Source: Candidatus Methanocorpusculum faecipullorum
GTDB taxonomy: Archaea > Halobacteriota > Methanomicrobia > Methanomicrobiales > Methanocorpusculaceae
Length of the DNA stretch: 64,000 bases
Assembly (NCBI GenBank): GCA_018883755.1
Contig: JAHLFR010000007.1
Location: 1 to 64,000 of the forward strand
Direction of reading: 5' to 3'
Shown: positions 1 to 9,635 of the stretch, piece by piece
Numbering within the stretch: the first letter of the stretch is position 1
Layout of the letters: each line of letters opens with the position of its first letter
Translations under genes and position numbers: made by a program
Notes under the pieces: model-generated
The model's input: the letters and a program-made list of their open reading frames with translations, nothing else
Told to the model about the DNA's origin: nothing
Database searches by the model: none

Positions 1-543
1 GGTGAAAACGTGTTCTATCTTTGTAATACGATCGCCGTTTCTCCACCGATTCATGATCCCAAGACCTGAGATAACGGTTCCAAGGATAGCTCCTCCAGAA
101 GCTGCCCCGTGATCTCCCATGTGCTGAAGGCGGGAGAACATCAGATAGGAAGTCCCAGAGTCGTAACCGCCGCATCCAAGACAGAGGACACCGCGATCAT
201 AGCGGTATGATTGGTGATCGGGAATGAAATCAGCCCTGAAAGGACCAAAAGCAACGGCGTATTTGTCTTCCCAGTGAACCCGGAGATTTGCATTGGAAAC
301 ATCCCCGGTCGGAACGGGAAGAACTACACCTGGCAAGAGCTCAACGACGATATCACCCGCCGTTGTGGTAAACCGGAGGTGCGAGGTGTCGCGTGGCGTT
401 TCCACATCTCCGGATGCAGTGACACCGGGTCTGAGGATGGCAACACCACATCCTGCCGGATGGGAGGGAAGAAGGGTAGAAAGCGTGGTTCCCTGCGGAA
501 CATCCTTCGCCTCCCCATTGAGGAATATCTGCATGTTTGTCAC
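1..543 (-). CDS. Methanogenesis marker protein 3 (UPF0288), 3' end outside window
   Basis: The visible 181 codons read as the start of the methanogen-specific marker 3 family, with the conserved SRLQHMGDHGAASGG stretch and the following SG-GIMNRWRNGDRI segment. The role of the family is not established; it occurs in methanogens and is linked by context to methyl-CoM reductase maturation. The first 20 or so residues (MQIFLNGEAKDVPQGTTL) have the strand pattern of a ThiS/TGS-like beta-grasp module, which is inference. Start: a GTG at 543 lies 5 nt after AGAGAG, better spaced than the in-frame ATG at 534. It follows atwA by 21 nt on the same strand, so the two are probably co-transcribed. The gene runs off the left edge and is not broken. 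Confidence 0.85.
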   Translation of the reverse strand, partial: MTNMQIFLNGEAKDVPQGTTLSTLLPSHPAGCGVAILRPGVTASGDVETPRDTSHLRFTTTAGDIVVELLPGVVLPVPTGDVSNANLRVHWEDKYAVAFGPFRADFIPDHQSYRYDRGVLCLGCGGYDSGTSYLMFSRLQHMGDHGAASGGAILGTVISGLGIMNRWRNGDRITKIEHVFT

Positions 544-564
544 AATAACTCTCTTTTTCAGATT

Positions 565-2358
565 TTACATCTCAAACATCTCATCAGTACTGGCGTGAAG
601 CGTTCCGGCATTCTGTTTTGGAACATCCTCACCTTTAGGATCAGCCTGGGTCGGTGCAGATTTCGGAGTGTTGTCTGCGGCGCGTTCACGTTCATTTGCA
701 ACCGCACGTGCCATGATGTCCTTTTCTGCGTCAGTGAGTTCTGCAAGTACTTCATGGGTAGGTCCAATCTTGATGATCTTTCCTCCCCGCATAAACATAC
801 AGCGGTCACAGACATCACGGACAAACTCCATATCATGTGAAACGATGACAAAAGTTTCATCCATCTCTTCCCTGGCATGAATGATAGAGTGTTTGACATC
901 CACCTTGGTGATTGGGTCCATCGTGCCTGTCGGCTCATCCAAAAGGATAATGCGGGGTTCACGGATGAGTACCTGCGCCAGTGCGACACGGTGCTTTTCA
1001 CCTTCCGAAAGGCTTGCAGGATAGCGGTGAAGGACATCTTTTGCCTTCTTTTCAGTAAATCCTGCCATCTGAAGAGTGATCATGGCCTTACGGGTGGCAA
1101 GCTCTTTTGGAAATTCCAGGCCGATCGCATCAGTCAGGTTGTCAATGATGGTCCGGTGAGGATAGAGATCATACTCCTGATGCAGAAGACCGATGTACTT
1201 CTTTGCCCGGCCGCGATAGAGGTATCCGGGTTTGGTCATATCGATCCACTCATCTCCAATACGTACCTCAAGCTTTCCTGCAGTGGGCTCGTAAAGTCCT
1301 GCAATCATTTTTGACAGAGTGGTTTTTCCGCCACCGGAAACACCAATGATACCGAATATTTCGCGTTCGTTTATCTCAAAACTGATCTTGTCTACTGCAT
1401 TGATGACGCCACGGTCAACCGCGATGAATTTTTTGGAGAGGTTTTCCGCCCGGACGATTGGAGTACCGATCTCCTGATCAGCGTAAACCAGATCGTCATG
1501 ATAACCTTCCATAAATGCGGCAATGATCTCTTCGGGTGTGCCGATTTTGGTAATCTTTCCGTCATCAAGCAGCACGGCACGATCGGCGACATCTTCTAAA
1601 ACCTGTGAGAAGTGGGATGTGATCAGCATACCCATATTCTTCTCGCGGGATGCATTCTTGAGAAGGTCGTGGACAACCTTAGCGGTTTTTGGATCCAGAG
1701 TACCGGTCGGTTCATCTGCGAAGAGGAACATGGGATCGCGGGCAAGCTGGCGGGCGAGGACGACACGCTGTTTTTCTCCACCGGAAAGGTCGCGGGCGAT
1801 ATGCATCATGCGGTGGGTGAGACGGACTTCGTCAAGAAGATCGGCTGCCCTTGAGATGGCTTTTTCAGACGGATAGTCGATATCATCCAAGGCCCGGAGG
1901 ACGTTTTCAATGACGCGATCGTCTCCGTACAGGGCAAATGTCCGCTGGAACATGATCGCAGTCCTTGCCATGATACGGGTTTTGAGTGTTTCATTTTCCG
2001 GCGCCCAGAAATCCACATCCTGTGCTTCAAGCACAGCACCGCAGTTACTGCATGCTGTTCCCGCATGACCGGGAAGTTCAATTCTGCCGCATTTGGGACA
2101 GACAGCAACGTGATAAATGATCTGTCCGGATGTAGGGGGCTGGTCAATACCACGAACAAGATGGATGAGTACGGTCTTACCACATCCGGATCGTCCGATG
2201 ATACCAACGATCTCTCCTTCGGCTATCTCAAGATTGATGTTGTCCAAAACCCTTACTGACTCCTGCGCGGCTGCACAGGGCGTAGTATCGGAAGGACCTT
2301 CAGGATTTGCAGGAAAATCCATGCAGAGGTCCTTTATGGTGATAAACGGTGTCGTCAT
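565..2358 (-). CDS. atwA: Methyl-coenzyme M reductase activation component A2 (AtwA), twin ABC ATPase
   Basis: 597-residue soluble protein with two ABC ATPase domains and no membrane segments. Domain 1 has Walker A GRSGCGKT (about 55-62), an inserted zinc ribbon with cysteines near 87, 90, 103 and 106, the signature LSGGEKQR (about 191-198) and Walker B ending FADEPTG. Domain 2 has GVSGGGKT (about 340-347), the variant signature LSEGEKHR and LLDEPTG. The zinc ribbon inside domain 1 separates AtwA from ordinary transporter ATPases. In the family, A2 supplies ATP-dependent activation of methyl-CoM reductase by reducing the F430 nickel. ATG at 2358 is preceded by AGAGGA. It sits directly upstream of mmp3, consistent with a methyl-CoM reductase maturation operon. 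Confidence 0.93.
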   Translation of the reverse strand: MTTPFITIKDLCMDFPANPEGPSDTTPCAAAQESVRVLDNINLEIAEGEIVGIIGRSGCGKTVLIHLVRGIDQPPTSGQIIYHVAVCPKCGRIELPGHAGTACSNCGAVLEAQDVDFWAPENETLKTRIMARTAIMFQRTFALYGDDRVIENVLRALDDIDYPSEKAISRAADLLDEVRLTHRMMHIARDLSGGEKQRVVLARQLARDPMFLFADEPTGTLDPKTAKVVHDLLKNASREKNMGMLITSHFSQVLEDVADRAVLLDDGKITKIGTPEEIIAAFMEGYHDDLVYADQEIGTPIVRAENLSKKFIAVDRGVINAVDKISFEINEREIFGIIGVSGGGKTTLSKMIAGLYEPTAGKLEVRIGDEWIDMTKPGYLYRGRAKKYIGLLHQEYDLYPHRTIIDNLTDAIGLEFPKELATRKAMITLQMAGFTEKKAKDVLHRYPASLSEGEKHRVALAQVLIREPRIILLDEPTGTMDPITKVDVKHSIIHAREEMDETFVIVSHDMEFVRDVCDRCMFMRGGKIIKIGPTHEVLAELTDAEKDIMARAVANERERAADNTPKSAPTQADPKGEDVPKQNAGTLHASTDEMFEM

Positions 2359-2478
2359 GCAAACATCCTCTATAATGCTAAATGTATGTGCTTTGAGGTG
2401 TTATTAGTGTTTAGAAGAATGCATTCTGGCGGGATTATTCACAATGTGACATCCCAGCCTTGAAAAAGAAAAAAAAGT

Positions 2479-4389
2479 TCAAACCAGACGGTAAGTCTCA
2501 AGATTCTGTGGTGCAACCGTCTGAATGTGGTATTTCTTGTAGATTGAACTTGCCAGATCAATTGTCTTTGACTCTTCACCGTGAATGGTGAACACCCGCT
2601 CAGGTTTGGGCTGGAGGTACTGCACATAGTTCATAAGCTGACGGCGGTCTGCATGACCGGAGAATCCTTCCACTGTCTGGACTTCCATGTTGATGACAAT
2701 ACTGCCTTTTTTGCCGACCGGAACTTCACGCCATCCTTTCTGAATGCGGCGACCGTACGTACCTTCAGCCTGATATCCAACAAAGATGAGCATGTTCTTC
2801 TCTGACTCCGCAAGGTTTCCGAGATACTCCAGGACCGGTCCTCCGTTCAGCATACCGCTTGTTGAGATAATCACACACGGGTCTTCCGAGAAGATAACTT
2901 GCTGACGTTTCTCCTGTGAATCTACCTGTTCAAAACACTCGGCAAGGAAGGGATTGTAGTTGTCACGGAAGATGAGGTTTCGAAGATCGTTGTTCAGGTA
3001 CTCAGGATATGCAGTGTGCAGGGCAGTTGCTTCCTTAATCATTCCGTCAAGGTAGATCTTACACTGAGGGATGCGCTGGTTTCTGAACCCTTCCTCAAGA
3101 GCAAGCATCAGTTCCTGTGATCTGCCAACGGCGAATGCAGGAATCAACACCTTACCGCCGCGGGCAAGGGTCGTGTTAATAACTTCATAGAGGTGATCTT
3201 CTGCATCCTTTCTTGACGGGGAGAAATCCTCAGAGCCTCCATATGTACTCTCCATAACCAGTGCTTCCAGGCGCGGGAACTGTGAAACAGCCGGGTTGAA
3301 CAGACGGCTTTTGCTGTAGAAGAAGTCACCGGTAAATGCAATGTTGTAAAGACCATTCCCAACATTGAAGTGGGCAATGGCTGAACCGAGAATGTGACCT
3401 GCGTTGTGCAGTGTCAGTTTCATATCAGGCGCAATATCCGTTACATCCCCATAACCGAGAGCAATGGTGTGCTTCACAAACTCACGAATTTCATTTGAGG
3501 AGTACGGCGGGACTTTGTCCTCTTTGTTGTTCACATCAAGATAGTCAAGCTGAAGCATTGCAGCGGTGTCGCGGGTTGCGGGTGTTGTGTAGACCGGACC
3601 GTCATAACCATAACGGTAAAGCAGCGGGATATAGGCCGAGTGATCCAGATGTGCGTGCGTAAGGACAACCGCATCAAGCGAGGTGAACGGATAAATCTCC
3701 GGAACGTTCAGGAACGGTGAAGAAGCACTGCCTGTGGCCCCAGGAGACTCCCCGCAGTCAATCAGAACCTTGCTTTCCGGAGTGGTGAGCAGAAATGCCG
3801 CACGGCCAACCTGCCGGCAGCAGCCGAGTGTGGTGATACGCAGCCACTGTTCCTTATCACGTCCAGTGTATATCGAGTCACGGTGAATACGACGTCCGCA
3901 TTTGCGCAGGAACTCCTTTCGCTCGTCACGGGTTTCGCGCAGGAACTGACGCACCTGCTTGATTGTCACAGAGGGAATCGGCGGAGTTCGTACAACCTTC
4001 GGTGTCCAGCCAACCTTCATCGTAATGTCACGAAGTGTCGATCCGTTTTTACCGATGACAATACCCGGCTTTTCCGCCTCTATCAGAACCTCACCGGTAT
4101 CGGTGTCGAAGAAAATATCAGTAATCCCCGCACTCTCCGGAACAACACTCTTGATCATATCGTATGCCTGTTCCGTATCGCCAAGAATATTCGGGCGCAC
4201 CACAATTCTCTTGCGCAGATCACGTGCAAGAGTGCGGATCAGATCCTGCTCTTCAGCAAACCGTTTTGGATCATCGGTGTATATTACCATCTCCGGGCCT
4301 TCGTACTCAACATCAGTTACGGTAACGCCGCGGGGGACTTTCCGGTTTATAGTATCTTTCAGTTCTTTGAGTCTGTCTTCAACCTGCAT
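2479..4389 (-). CDS. FttA/aCPSF1: KH-domain beta-CASP ribonuclease and transcription termination factor
   Basis: About 636 residues. The N-terminal KH region carries GKNG near 113-116. It is followed by a metallo-beta-lactamase domain with THAHLDH (about 244-250), then the beta-CASP part with further metal and catalytic segments such as GHILGSA, MESTYGG and GFSGHAD. Archaeal CPSF1 family members cleave nascent RNA and terminate transcription. The longest frame would use TTG at 4404, but ATG at 4389 fits known family N-termini and has GGAAA about 8 nt upstream, so it was chosen. psmB ends 29 nt upstream on the same strand. Confidence 0.93.
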   Translation of the reverse strand: MQVEDRLKELKDTINRKVPRGVTVTDVEYEGPEMVIYTDDPKRFAEEQDLIRTLARDLRKRIVVRPNILGDTEQAYDMIKSVVPESAGITDIFFDTDTGEVLIEAEKPGIVIGKNGSTLRDITMKVGWTPKVVRTPPIPSVTIKQVRQFLRETRDERKEFLRKCGRRIHRDSIYTGRDKEQWLRITTLGCCRQVGRAAFLLTTPESKVLIDCGESPGATGSASSPFLNVPEIYPFTSLDAVVLTHAHLDHSAYIPLLYRYGYDGPVYTTPATRDTAAMLQLDYLDVNNKEDKVPPYSSNEIREFVKHTIALGYGDVTDIAPDMKLTLHNAGHILGSAIAHFNVGNGLYNIAFTGDFFYSKSRLFNPAVSQFPRLEALVMESTYGGSEDFSPSRKDAEDHLYEVINTTLARGGKVLIPAFAVGRSQELMLALEEGFRNQRIPQCKIYLDGMIKEATALHTAYPEYLNNDLRNLIFRDNYNPFLAECFEQVDSQEKRQQVIFSEDPCVIISTSGMLNGGPVLEYLGNLAESEKNMLIFVGYQAEGTYGRRIQKGWREVPVGKKGSIVINMEVQTVEGFSGHADRRQLMNYVQYLQPKPERVFTIHGEESKTIDLASSIYKKYHIQTVAPQNLETYRLV

Positions 4390-4417
4390 AGAAATCGTTT
4401 CCAAAAAAGTGTAAAAA

Positions 4418-5065
4418 TCAGAGTGATGGCGCGGGTGCCTGAAGCAGCTCTGCTATTTTTGTCTCCGGAACATACTCAAATTTGTCCCGGGTGATGACCA
4501 CCACATTGTATCCTTCGCCGGATGCTGCATCGCGCCGCATTGCTGCACGAAGTGCTCTGACTGCAAGATCAATGGCTTCAGTTTCATTCATATTCGGCCT
4601 AAACCGATCCTCCAGAACACCATAGGCGGTAAGAGATCCGGAACCGGTTGAAACAAAGTCCTCCTCAAGCGTTGCACCACCGGCAGCATCCACCGAGTAA
4701 ATGGAGGAGCCGTTTGCGTCAACACCTCCAACGAGGAGCTGGACATAGTACGGTGAGAACCTGTTCTGGTTCAGATAGTTGGACAGAATGGTTGCAGCTG
4801 CACCAACACTGATCTCCTTTCCGCGGCGGATCTGGTAGAGGTTGCACTCAACATTGATGATTCGAACCAGCTGCTGGGCATCGCCGACCCCTCCGGCAAT
4901 AGTCATACCGATGCGATCCGTGATGCTGTGTACTTTCTTTGCCTTTTTGCTGGCGATGAGGGTACCCATAGTGGCACGCCGTTCGGTCGCAAGGACAACA
5001 CCGCCCTGGAAAACAATACCGACAGTGGTAGTTCCCGTTTTAACGTCCTGATATTCCTGTGACAT
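4418..5065 (-). CDS. psmB: 20S proteasome beta subunit
   Basis: 215 residues. The sequence KTG followed by TTTVGIVF marks the self-cleavage site: the catalytic threonine becomes the N-terminus after removal of a propeptide of about 10 residues. The rest matches archaeal beta subunits, including the GTLIASKKAKKV and AGGVGDAQ segments and the SGSGS-like loop (STGSGSLTAYG). It forms the inner proteolytic rings of the 20S core with alpha subunits encoded elsewhere. ATG at 5065 has GAGGT 4 nt upstream; an in-frame GTG at 5086 has no such site and would only lengthen the propeptide. It lies upstream of fttA on the same strand. Confidence 0.96.
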   Translation of the reverse strand: MSQEYQDVKTGTTTVGIVFQGGVVLATERRATMGTLIASKKAKKVHSITDRIGMTIAGGVGDAQQLVRIINVECNLYQIRRGKEISVGAAATILSNYLNQNRFSPYYVQLLVGGVDANGSSIYSVDAAGGATLEEDFVSTGSGSLTAYGVLEDRFRPNMNETEAIDLAVRALRAAMRRDAASGEGYNVVVITRDKFEYVPETKIAELLQAPAPSL

Positions 5066-5293
5066 GGAGACCTCGTACTTGGACACCTGTTCTGCTGTTC
5101 CCTCAAAGGGCTGCTATTTGCAGGTAACGCTTGAGAATTTTTGAGTAAAGCCGCAAGGTATAACCCTGCTCCACTCCCCGCACCCGGGGTCGTGACCGCA
5201 TGCATATCTGCAGCAGTGAAAAGCGCTATTATGTAATGTGCATGGGATGAGATAAAGTTGCCGACCGTGATACGAAAAAAAACGAAGAAGGGG

Positions 5294-6574
5294 TCACTCC
5301 CCGCTGATGTCCTGCTCGTCGGTTTCCTGTTGGGGAAGGATAAGTTTTAGTTTGAGAATCTGACGCCCACGCATCTTTGTGACGACAATGGTAATATACT
5401 GCTCGGCAATCGTAATCGACTCACCGAGGCGGGGGATGTGGCCCAGCCGTGAAAAAACAAGACCACCAACCGTTTCATAATTGCTGGGATCTTCCGGAAG
5501 CGCGATCCCAAAATGCTCATTGAGCAGAGTAACGCGTGCCTGAGCATCCACCAGATAGAGACCCTCACCAATCTCAATGATATCGGCAACCTCATCAGTA
5601 TCCGATTCGTCCATGATATCGCCGACCAGTTCCTCAAGGATGTCTTCAAACGTCACTACACCGGAAAATCCTCCGAACTCATCCAGGACAATTGCCATGT
5701 GCATACGGCGCAGTTGTAACTCACGCAGAAGGTCATCGATCTTTTTGGATTCCGGTACACAGTAGACATCAAACATCAGCGTCTTTACAAACGCACGATG
5801 ATTCCCTGCGGTGTAGGCATTGAACAGATCTTTGATGTTGAGTGTTCCGACAATGTTGTCAGTGTGCTCGTGAAAGACCGGGACGCGAGAGTAACCGGTA
5901 TCGCGGAAATGGGCAACCGCATCCTCAAGAGATGCAGTATCCTCAATCACCGCAACGTCAGGACGGGGTGTCATGATCTCCCGTGCAGTTGTGTCATTAA
6001 ACCGGAGGACAGAGTAGATCATCTCTTTCTCATCCTGTTCAATCGCCCCTTCCATCTCACCTACATCAATCCACTCGCGGATTTCCTCCTCAGTTACAGC
6101 GGGAACATCGGCAGTACCATTTTTACCAGTACGCCGGAGACGGTCATACACCCAGAAGAATGGGGAGAGCAGAAGAGTCAGATAATAGATCGGCGTTGCA
6201 ACAAACAATGCGACAGACTCGGTCTTCCGTGTTGCAAAGGTCTTCGGACCGATTTCGCCGAAGATTAACAGCAACAGTGTTACCACACCTGTTGCAATAG
6301 CAACACCAGCATCCCCGAAGATACCAAACGCTACCGCGGTAGCAATTGCTGAAGCACCAACGTTGGCGATATTATTGCCGACAAGAATTGTAATCAGGAA
6401 ATGATCCGGATTATTCTTCAGTTTTTCAAGACGTTTTCCTGCAGCCCCCCCTTCTTCGGAAAGAATGCGAACCTTCGCACGGGTAATCCCGACAAGTGCA
6501 ACCTCGGATGCCGAAAAAAAGGCGGACAAGATCAGCAGGATTACAAAAATAACAATATCTGAGTATTCTATCAT
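5294..6574 (-). CDS. CNNM/CorC-type membrane protein (DUF21, CBS pair, transporter-associated domain)
   Basis: About 426 residues. The N-terminal DUF21 region (about 1-150) has several hydrophobic helices and conserved ASEVAL and GNNIANVGAS segments. A CBS pair follows at about 195-325, including MTPRPDVAVIEDTASLEDAV and EFGGFSGVVTFEDILEELVG, and then a CorC/HlyC-type C-terminal domain. Family members are implicated in magnesium or cobalt efflux; the substrate here is not known. An in-frame GTG at 6583 has no ribosome site, whereas ATG at 6574 has a GTGA element about 6 nt upstream and was chosen. No operon partner is obvious: it is separated from psmB by about 230 bp. Confidence 0.88.
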   Translation of the reverse strand: MIEYSDIVIFVILLILSAFFSASEVALVGITRAKVRILSEEGGAAGKRLEKLKNNPDHFLITILVGNNIANVGASAIATAVAFGIFGDAGVAIATGVVTLLLLIFGEIGPKTFATRKTESVALFVATPIYYLTLLLSPFFWVYDRLRRTGKNGTADVPAVTEEEIREWIDVGEMEGAIEQDEKEMIYSVLRFNDTTAREIMTPRPDVAVIEDTASLEDAVAHFRDTGYSRVPVFHEHTDNIVGTLNIKDLFNAYTAGNHRAFVKTLMFDVYCVPESKKIDDLLRELQLRRMHMAIVLDEFGGFSGVVTFEDILEELVGDIMDESDTDEVADIIEIGEGLYLVDAQARVTLLNEHFGIALPEDPSNYETVGGLVFSRLGHIPRLGESITIAEQYITIVVTKMRGRQILKLKLILPQQETDEQDISGE

Positions 6575-6669
6575 ATATTTCACGCCGCAGGTGCGGCAGA
6601 TCTATTCCGGTGTCCTGAGCCCGTAATCATCATTCGCAAATCTCTTTCTTAATATATGGATGATCGTCC

Positions 6670-7494
6670 TTAAATTGATCGGAGACCCGAAAACCATGCG
6701 GCTTCCGCAGCAAGTACGGACGTTTTTTCTGCGTAATCAAGAGTCTTCCGGAAGTTGAGATCTTCAAGTTCAAAGGTCATGAGCCCAGAGTATTTTGCTG
6801 CGGCAAGTTCGTATCTGAGCTGCTCCCCCGCAGATGTACCTGAGAGGGGCATGTGCATCATCTCGGCGGTTCCAAGACTTGCATGGATGTTAACCATGCG
6901 ATCTTTGCACTCACGAAGAAACGCAAACGGATCATCAGGCAGTGCTGCCTGAGCATGGGCATAGTCCCAGGTAAACGAAAGCCATGCATATTCATCCAGA
7001 ATATCCCGTACCGCATCAGGAGTGACAAGCTGGGCATTTACTGCCGGAGGCATATTTTCTATTGCAACAGTAACACCAGTACCAAACGCAGATTTAGAGA
7101 CAGCATCCAGATAAACAGTGAGGCGCGCACGGTCCAGCGGACCAACCGGACGTTTTGCTGTACGCTTCCCGGGATGAATGGTAACAACGCCGCCGCCAAG
7201 CTGATCCAGCATTTCGATCGTTTTGCATGTATAGTCTGCCGAAAGTTTTGCAACACCCGGGTTAAAGGAACACGGATTCAGATCAAAAATCGGCGCATGC
7301 ATTGCGATGGGGGCAAGATGCGGGTACTGTTCTATCAGATTCTCGAGTACTGAGATATCTGCTCCCTGCATCCAGAACTCCGGTGTTTCCATCCAGAACT
7401 CAATATGATCCAACCCTGCAGAATACATCGCGGAGAAGATCTCTGCGGGCTGATACTCGTGGAAAAACATGCTGGATGCGCCAAGCCGGATCAT
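6670..7494 (-). CDS. Sugar-phosphate isomerase/epimerase-like TIM barrel (xylose isomerase/AP endonuclease 2 family)
   Basis: About 274 residues with the scattered metal-binding positions of this superfamily: VTIHPGK, VAIENMPP, SFTWDYAHAQ, MVNIHASLG and FELEDL at the ends of successive strands. These are typical of divalent-metal isomerases, epimerases and endonuclease IV relatives; substrate and reaction cannot be told from sequence. ATG at 7494 (MIRLGASSMFF) matches the usual family opening and has TGATC just upstream; an in-frame ATG at 7518 would add eight residues. It is divergent from xseA with only about 65 bp between starts. Confidence 0.8.
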   Translation of the reverse strand: MIRLGASSMFFHEYQPAEIFSAMYSAGLDHIEFWMETPEFWMQGADISVLENLIEQYPHLAPIAMHAPIFDLNPCSFNPGVAKLSADYTCKTIEMLDQLGGGVVTIHPGKRTAKRPVGPLDRARLTVYLDAVSKSAFGTGVTVAIENMPPAVNAQLVTPDAVRDILDEYAWLSFTWDYAHAQAALPDDPFAFLRECKDRMVNIHASLGTAEMMHMPLSGTSAGEQLRYELAAAKYSGLMTFELEDLNFRKTLDYAEKTSVLAAEAAWFSGLRSI

Positions 7495-7560
7495 GGTGAT
7501 CAGATAGTTTTCTTTCATCCAAATACCAATCTATGGGTAATGGCAGGAAAAGGGCAGCAG

Positions 7561-8952
7561 ATGCTGCTGACATTCTGTGACACAGAACCGGATGAAAGGA
7601 CAAACACAGCCATCAGCCCGGTTCTGGAAAACTCAACACTTGTGCCGCATGAGCCCGAGGCCCCAGCGGAGCCTGCAGTTCTCAGTGTGTCCGAACTCGC
7701 TGAACGGATACGTGACGCGATCGATACACCTCTTCTTACTAACATCTGCGTTCAAGGTGAGATAACCGGATACCGCCCTCACTCATCAGGACACATGTAC
7801 TTCTCACTGTCCGAACACAGTGACGATAAAGCAACGATGCCGTGTGTTATGTGGAAGTATGCAGCGAAAACCGTTGCATTTCCGGTAAAGGACGGGATAC
7901 TGGTTCGTGCAACCGGGTATGTGGACTTTTATCCGCCATATGGCAAGATGCAGTTCGTGATCAAAAAACTCGAACCTGCTCACGCAGGAAAGACCGGCCT
8001 GTATCTCCTGAAAGAAGAATGGAAAAAACAACTGACAGAGGAAGGTGTGATCCCCAGACCTCCGTGCGATCGTCGTGATCCTCCGGCATTTCCTTGCTGT
8101 GTTGGAGTAGTAACCTCACGAACAGGATCTGTTTTGCAGGATATCAGAAATGTCCTGTCACGGCGGTATCCCCTGCCGGTCCTTCTTGCGCACACCGCAG
8201 TACAGGGAGAGGGGGCGCATATCCAAATTGCTGCAGCAATCAGATCACTTCAGAAAAAAGTGGATGTGATCATCGTGGCAAGGGGAGGAGGAAGTTTTGA
8301 GGATCTGTTCGAGTTTAATCATCCTGACGTGGTGAGAGCAATTGCAGAGTCGGAAGTTCCGGTAATCAGTGCCGTCGGTCATGAAACCGACACAACACTT
8401 GCAGATTATGCAGCAGATATCCGTGTTCCAACACCATCGGCAGCAGCGGAGACGGTTGTCCCGGATCGGACAGTACTTTTGCAACAGCTGGAAGAGATGC
8501 GGCGCACAATCCGTGACACTGTAGTCGGGAGATTTGCAGCAGAACGAAGTACGCTTGCGGATCTTGCCGAGCGGGTTGATCCTTCAAGACTTTCGCGGAA
8601 ACTGGATCAGATGCATCAGCAGACGGCAGACTTTGCGGAAAGAATTACCTCAGCTCTCCTTCGAAGAATTTCTGCCGAGCATATATTGTGTGAAACGCTT
8701 CGAGAAACTGTGGCAAAATCTGCCCGAACGAGGATTACAACCGCACGACTGGAGTTTCTTGCCCTAAAAGAGATCGTTGTTGGAAGAGATCCGTACAAAC
8801 CACTCGAACTTGGTTACGCCCTTGTATGGAAAGACGGGACAGTTGTCCGTTCGGCAAAAAATATCAGTACTGGAGACCACCTGTCACTCCAACTCTCGGA
8901 TGGAGATGCGGTCACCGTCGTGGAGAATGTTACCTATGACAGAGACACCTGA
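7561..8952 (+). CDS. xseA: Exodeoxyribonuclease VII large subunit
   Basis: About 463 residues. The N-terminal OB fold contains VQGEITGYRPHSSGHMYFSL. The catalytic domain has the family landmarks CCVGVVTSRTGSVLQDI, IIVARGGGSFEDLFEFN, VISAVGHETDTTLADYAAD and RVPTPSAAAE, followed by a long helical arm. ExoVII degrades single-stranded DNA from both ends. The enzyme is of bacterial type and is patchily found in archaea, so ancient lateral acquisition is likely (inference). ATG at 7561 lies 6 nt after AGGG; ATG at 7540 is a possible longer start. xseB begins inside its 3' end, so both subunits are translationally coupled. Confidence 0.93.
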   Translation: MLLTFCDTEPDERTNTAISPVLENSTLVPHEPEAPAEPAVLSVSELAERIRDAIDTPLLTNICVQGEITGYRPHSSGHMYFSLSEHSDDKATMPCVMWKYAAKTVAFPVKDGILVRATGYVDFYPPYGKMQFVIKKLEPAHAGKTGLYLLKEEWKKQLTEEGVIPRPPCDRRDPPAFPCCVGVVTSRTGSVLQDIRNVLSRRYPLPVLLAHTAVQGEGAHIQIAAAIRSLQKKVDVIIVARGGGSFEDLFEFNHPDVVRAIAESEVPVISAVGHETDTTLADYAADIRVPTPSAAAETVVPDRTVLLQQLEEMRRTIRDTVVGRFAAERSTLADLAERVDPSRLSRKLDQMHQQTADFAERITSALLRRISAEHILCETLRETVAKSARTRITTARLEFLALKEIVVGRDPYKPLELGYALVWKDGTVVRSAKNISTGDHLSLQLSDGDAVTVVENVTYDRDT

Positions 8953-9136
8953 AGCTCAGACGTATGAATCGATGATTGCCGAGTTAAAGGCAATTGCAAA
9001 GCAGTTGGATGACCCTGAAACCCCAATCGAGGAGGCAGTGCGCCTGCACCAGCGGGGACTTGCACTGATTCGCAGTTGTGAAGAGTTCTTGCAAACAGCA
9101 GAACTGACGATCACGGAAGTTCAGCCCGAAGAGTAA
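8936..9136 (+). CDS. xseB: Exodeoxyribonuclease VII small subunit
   Basis: 66 residues, mostly two helices, with the family pattern SMIAELKAIAKQLDDPETPI, then EEAVRLHQRGLALIRSCEEFL. XseB multimers wrap the helical arm of XseA to make active ExoVII. ATG at 8936 overlaps the last 17 nt of xseA; a GGAG lies about 10 nt upstream inside xseA, and an alternative ATG at 8927 is possible. The last 26 nt overlap the convergent DUF371 gene. Confidence 0.9.
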   Translation: MTETPEAQTYESMIAELKAIAKQLDDPETPIEEAVRLHQRGLALIRSCEEFLQTAELTITEVQPEE

Positions 9137-9536
9137 CGATCATCTCTTCCTCATTCTGCAACTTTTCGATCAGTTCACGCGGAAGCTGACATGCGGTGTG
9201 ATCGCTGTAAACAGCGATGGTCCGTGGACAAAGGAAGGTACTGCGTCGCCAGACGAGATCCGTCCCGTGCGTGAGTGTAATACCAGGACAACCTTCGGAT
9301 CTGACAGTTGCTGTTACACCACCGCAGGAGAGCGTAGTCGTGAGAATTGTTCCGTCGCGGGAGAGTGCGTCGCGGAACGCAGGAGAAAGATCTGCTGCAC
9401 CACGATCGGCACCGACCGCAATGATGCAGTCACCGTTGGGAGAGAGATCTGTTTCTTTGGTGATCTCAAAAGTGCTTTTGTGCAGTGCCCGGACGTTTTT
9501 ATGGCCGCGACAGTGGATAGTTTCGATGATCTCCAT
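9111..9536 (-). CDS. DUF371 family protein
   Basis: About 141 residues. The pattern CRGHKNVRALHKSTFEITKE, followed by LSPNGDCIIAVGADRG and a late LRAEL, is typical of the archaeal DUF371 family, whose function is unknown. No membrane segment or catalytic motif is evident. ATG at 9536 was chosen because the longer reading requires TTG at 9569; no clear ribosome site precedes it. The 3' end overlaps xseB tail to tail by 26 bp. It is divergent from the zinc-ribbon gene that follows. Confidence 0.8.
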   Translation of the reverse strand: MEIIETIHCRGHKNVRALHKSTFEITKETDLSPNGDCIIAVGADRGAADLSPAFRDALSRDGTILTTTLSCGGVTATVRSEGCPGITLTHGTDLVWRRSTFLCPRTIAVYSDHTACQLPRELIEKLQNEEEMIVTLRAELP

Positions 9537-9635
9537 TGTTTTTGCTATGATCTTGTTGCACACAGACAAATAACTTATCTTGGCACCCAGGTCAGCAGTA
9601 GCTTAACTATCTCAAAAAGCAACATGATTAGCACA

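Noticed and set aside
211-840. Long plus-strand frame across mmp3 and the end of atwA
   Set aside because: Both minus-strand genes are recognised families; the plus frame is a shadow.
3883-4494. 203-codon plus-strand frame opposite fttA and psmB
   Set aside because: Shadow frame of a strongly conserved coding region; its residues lack family content.
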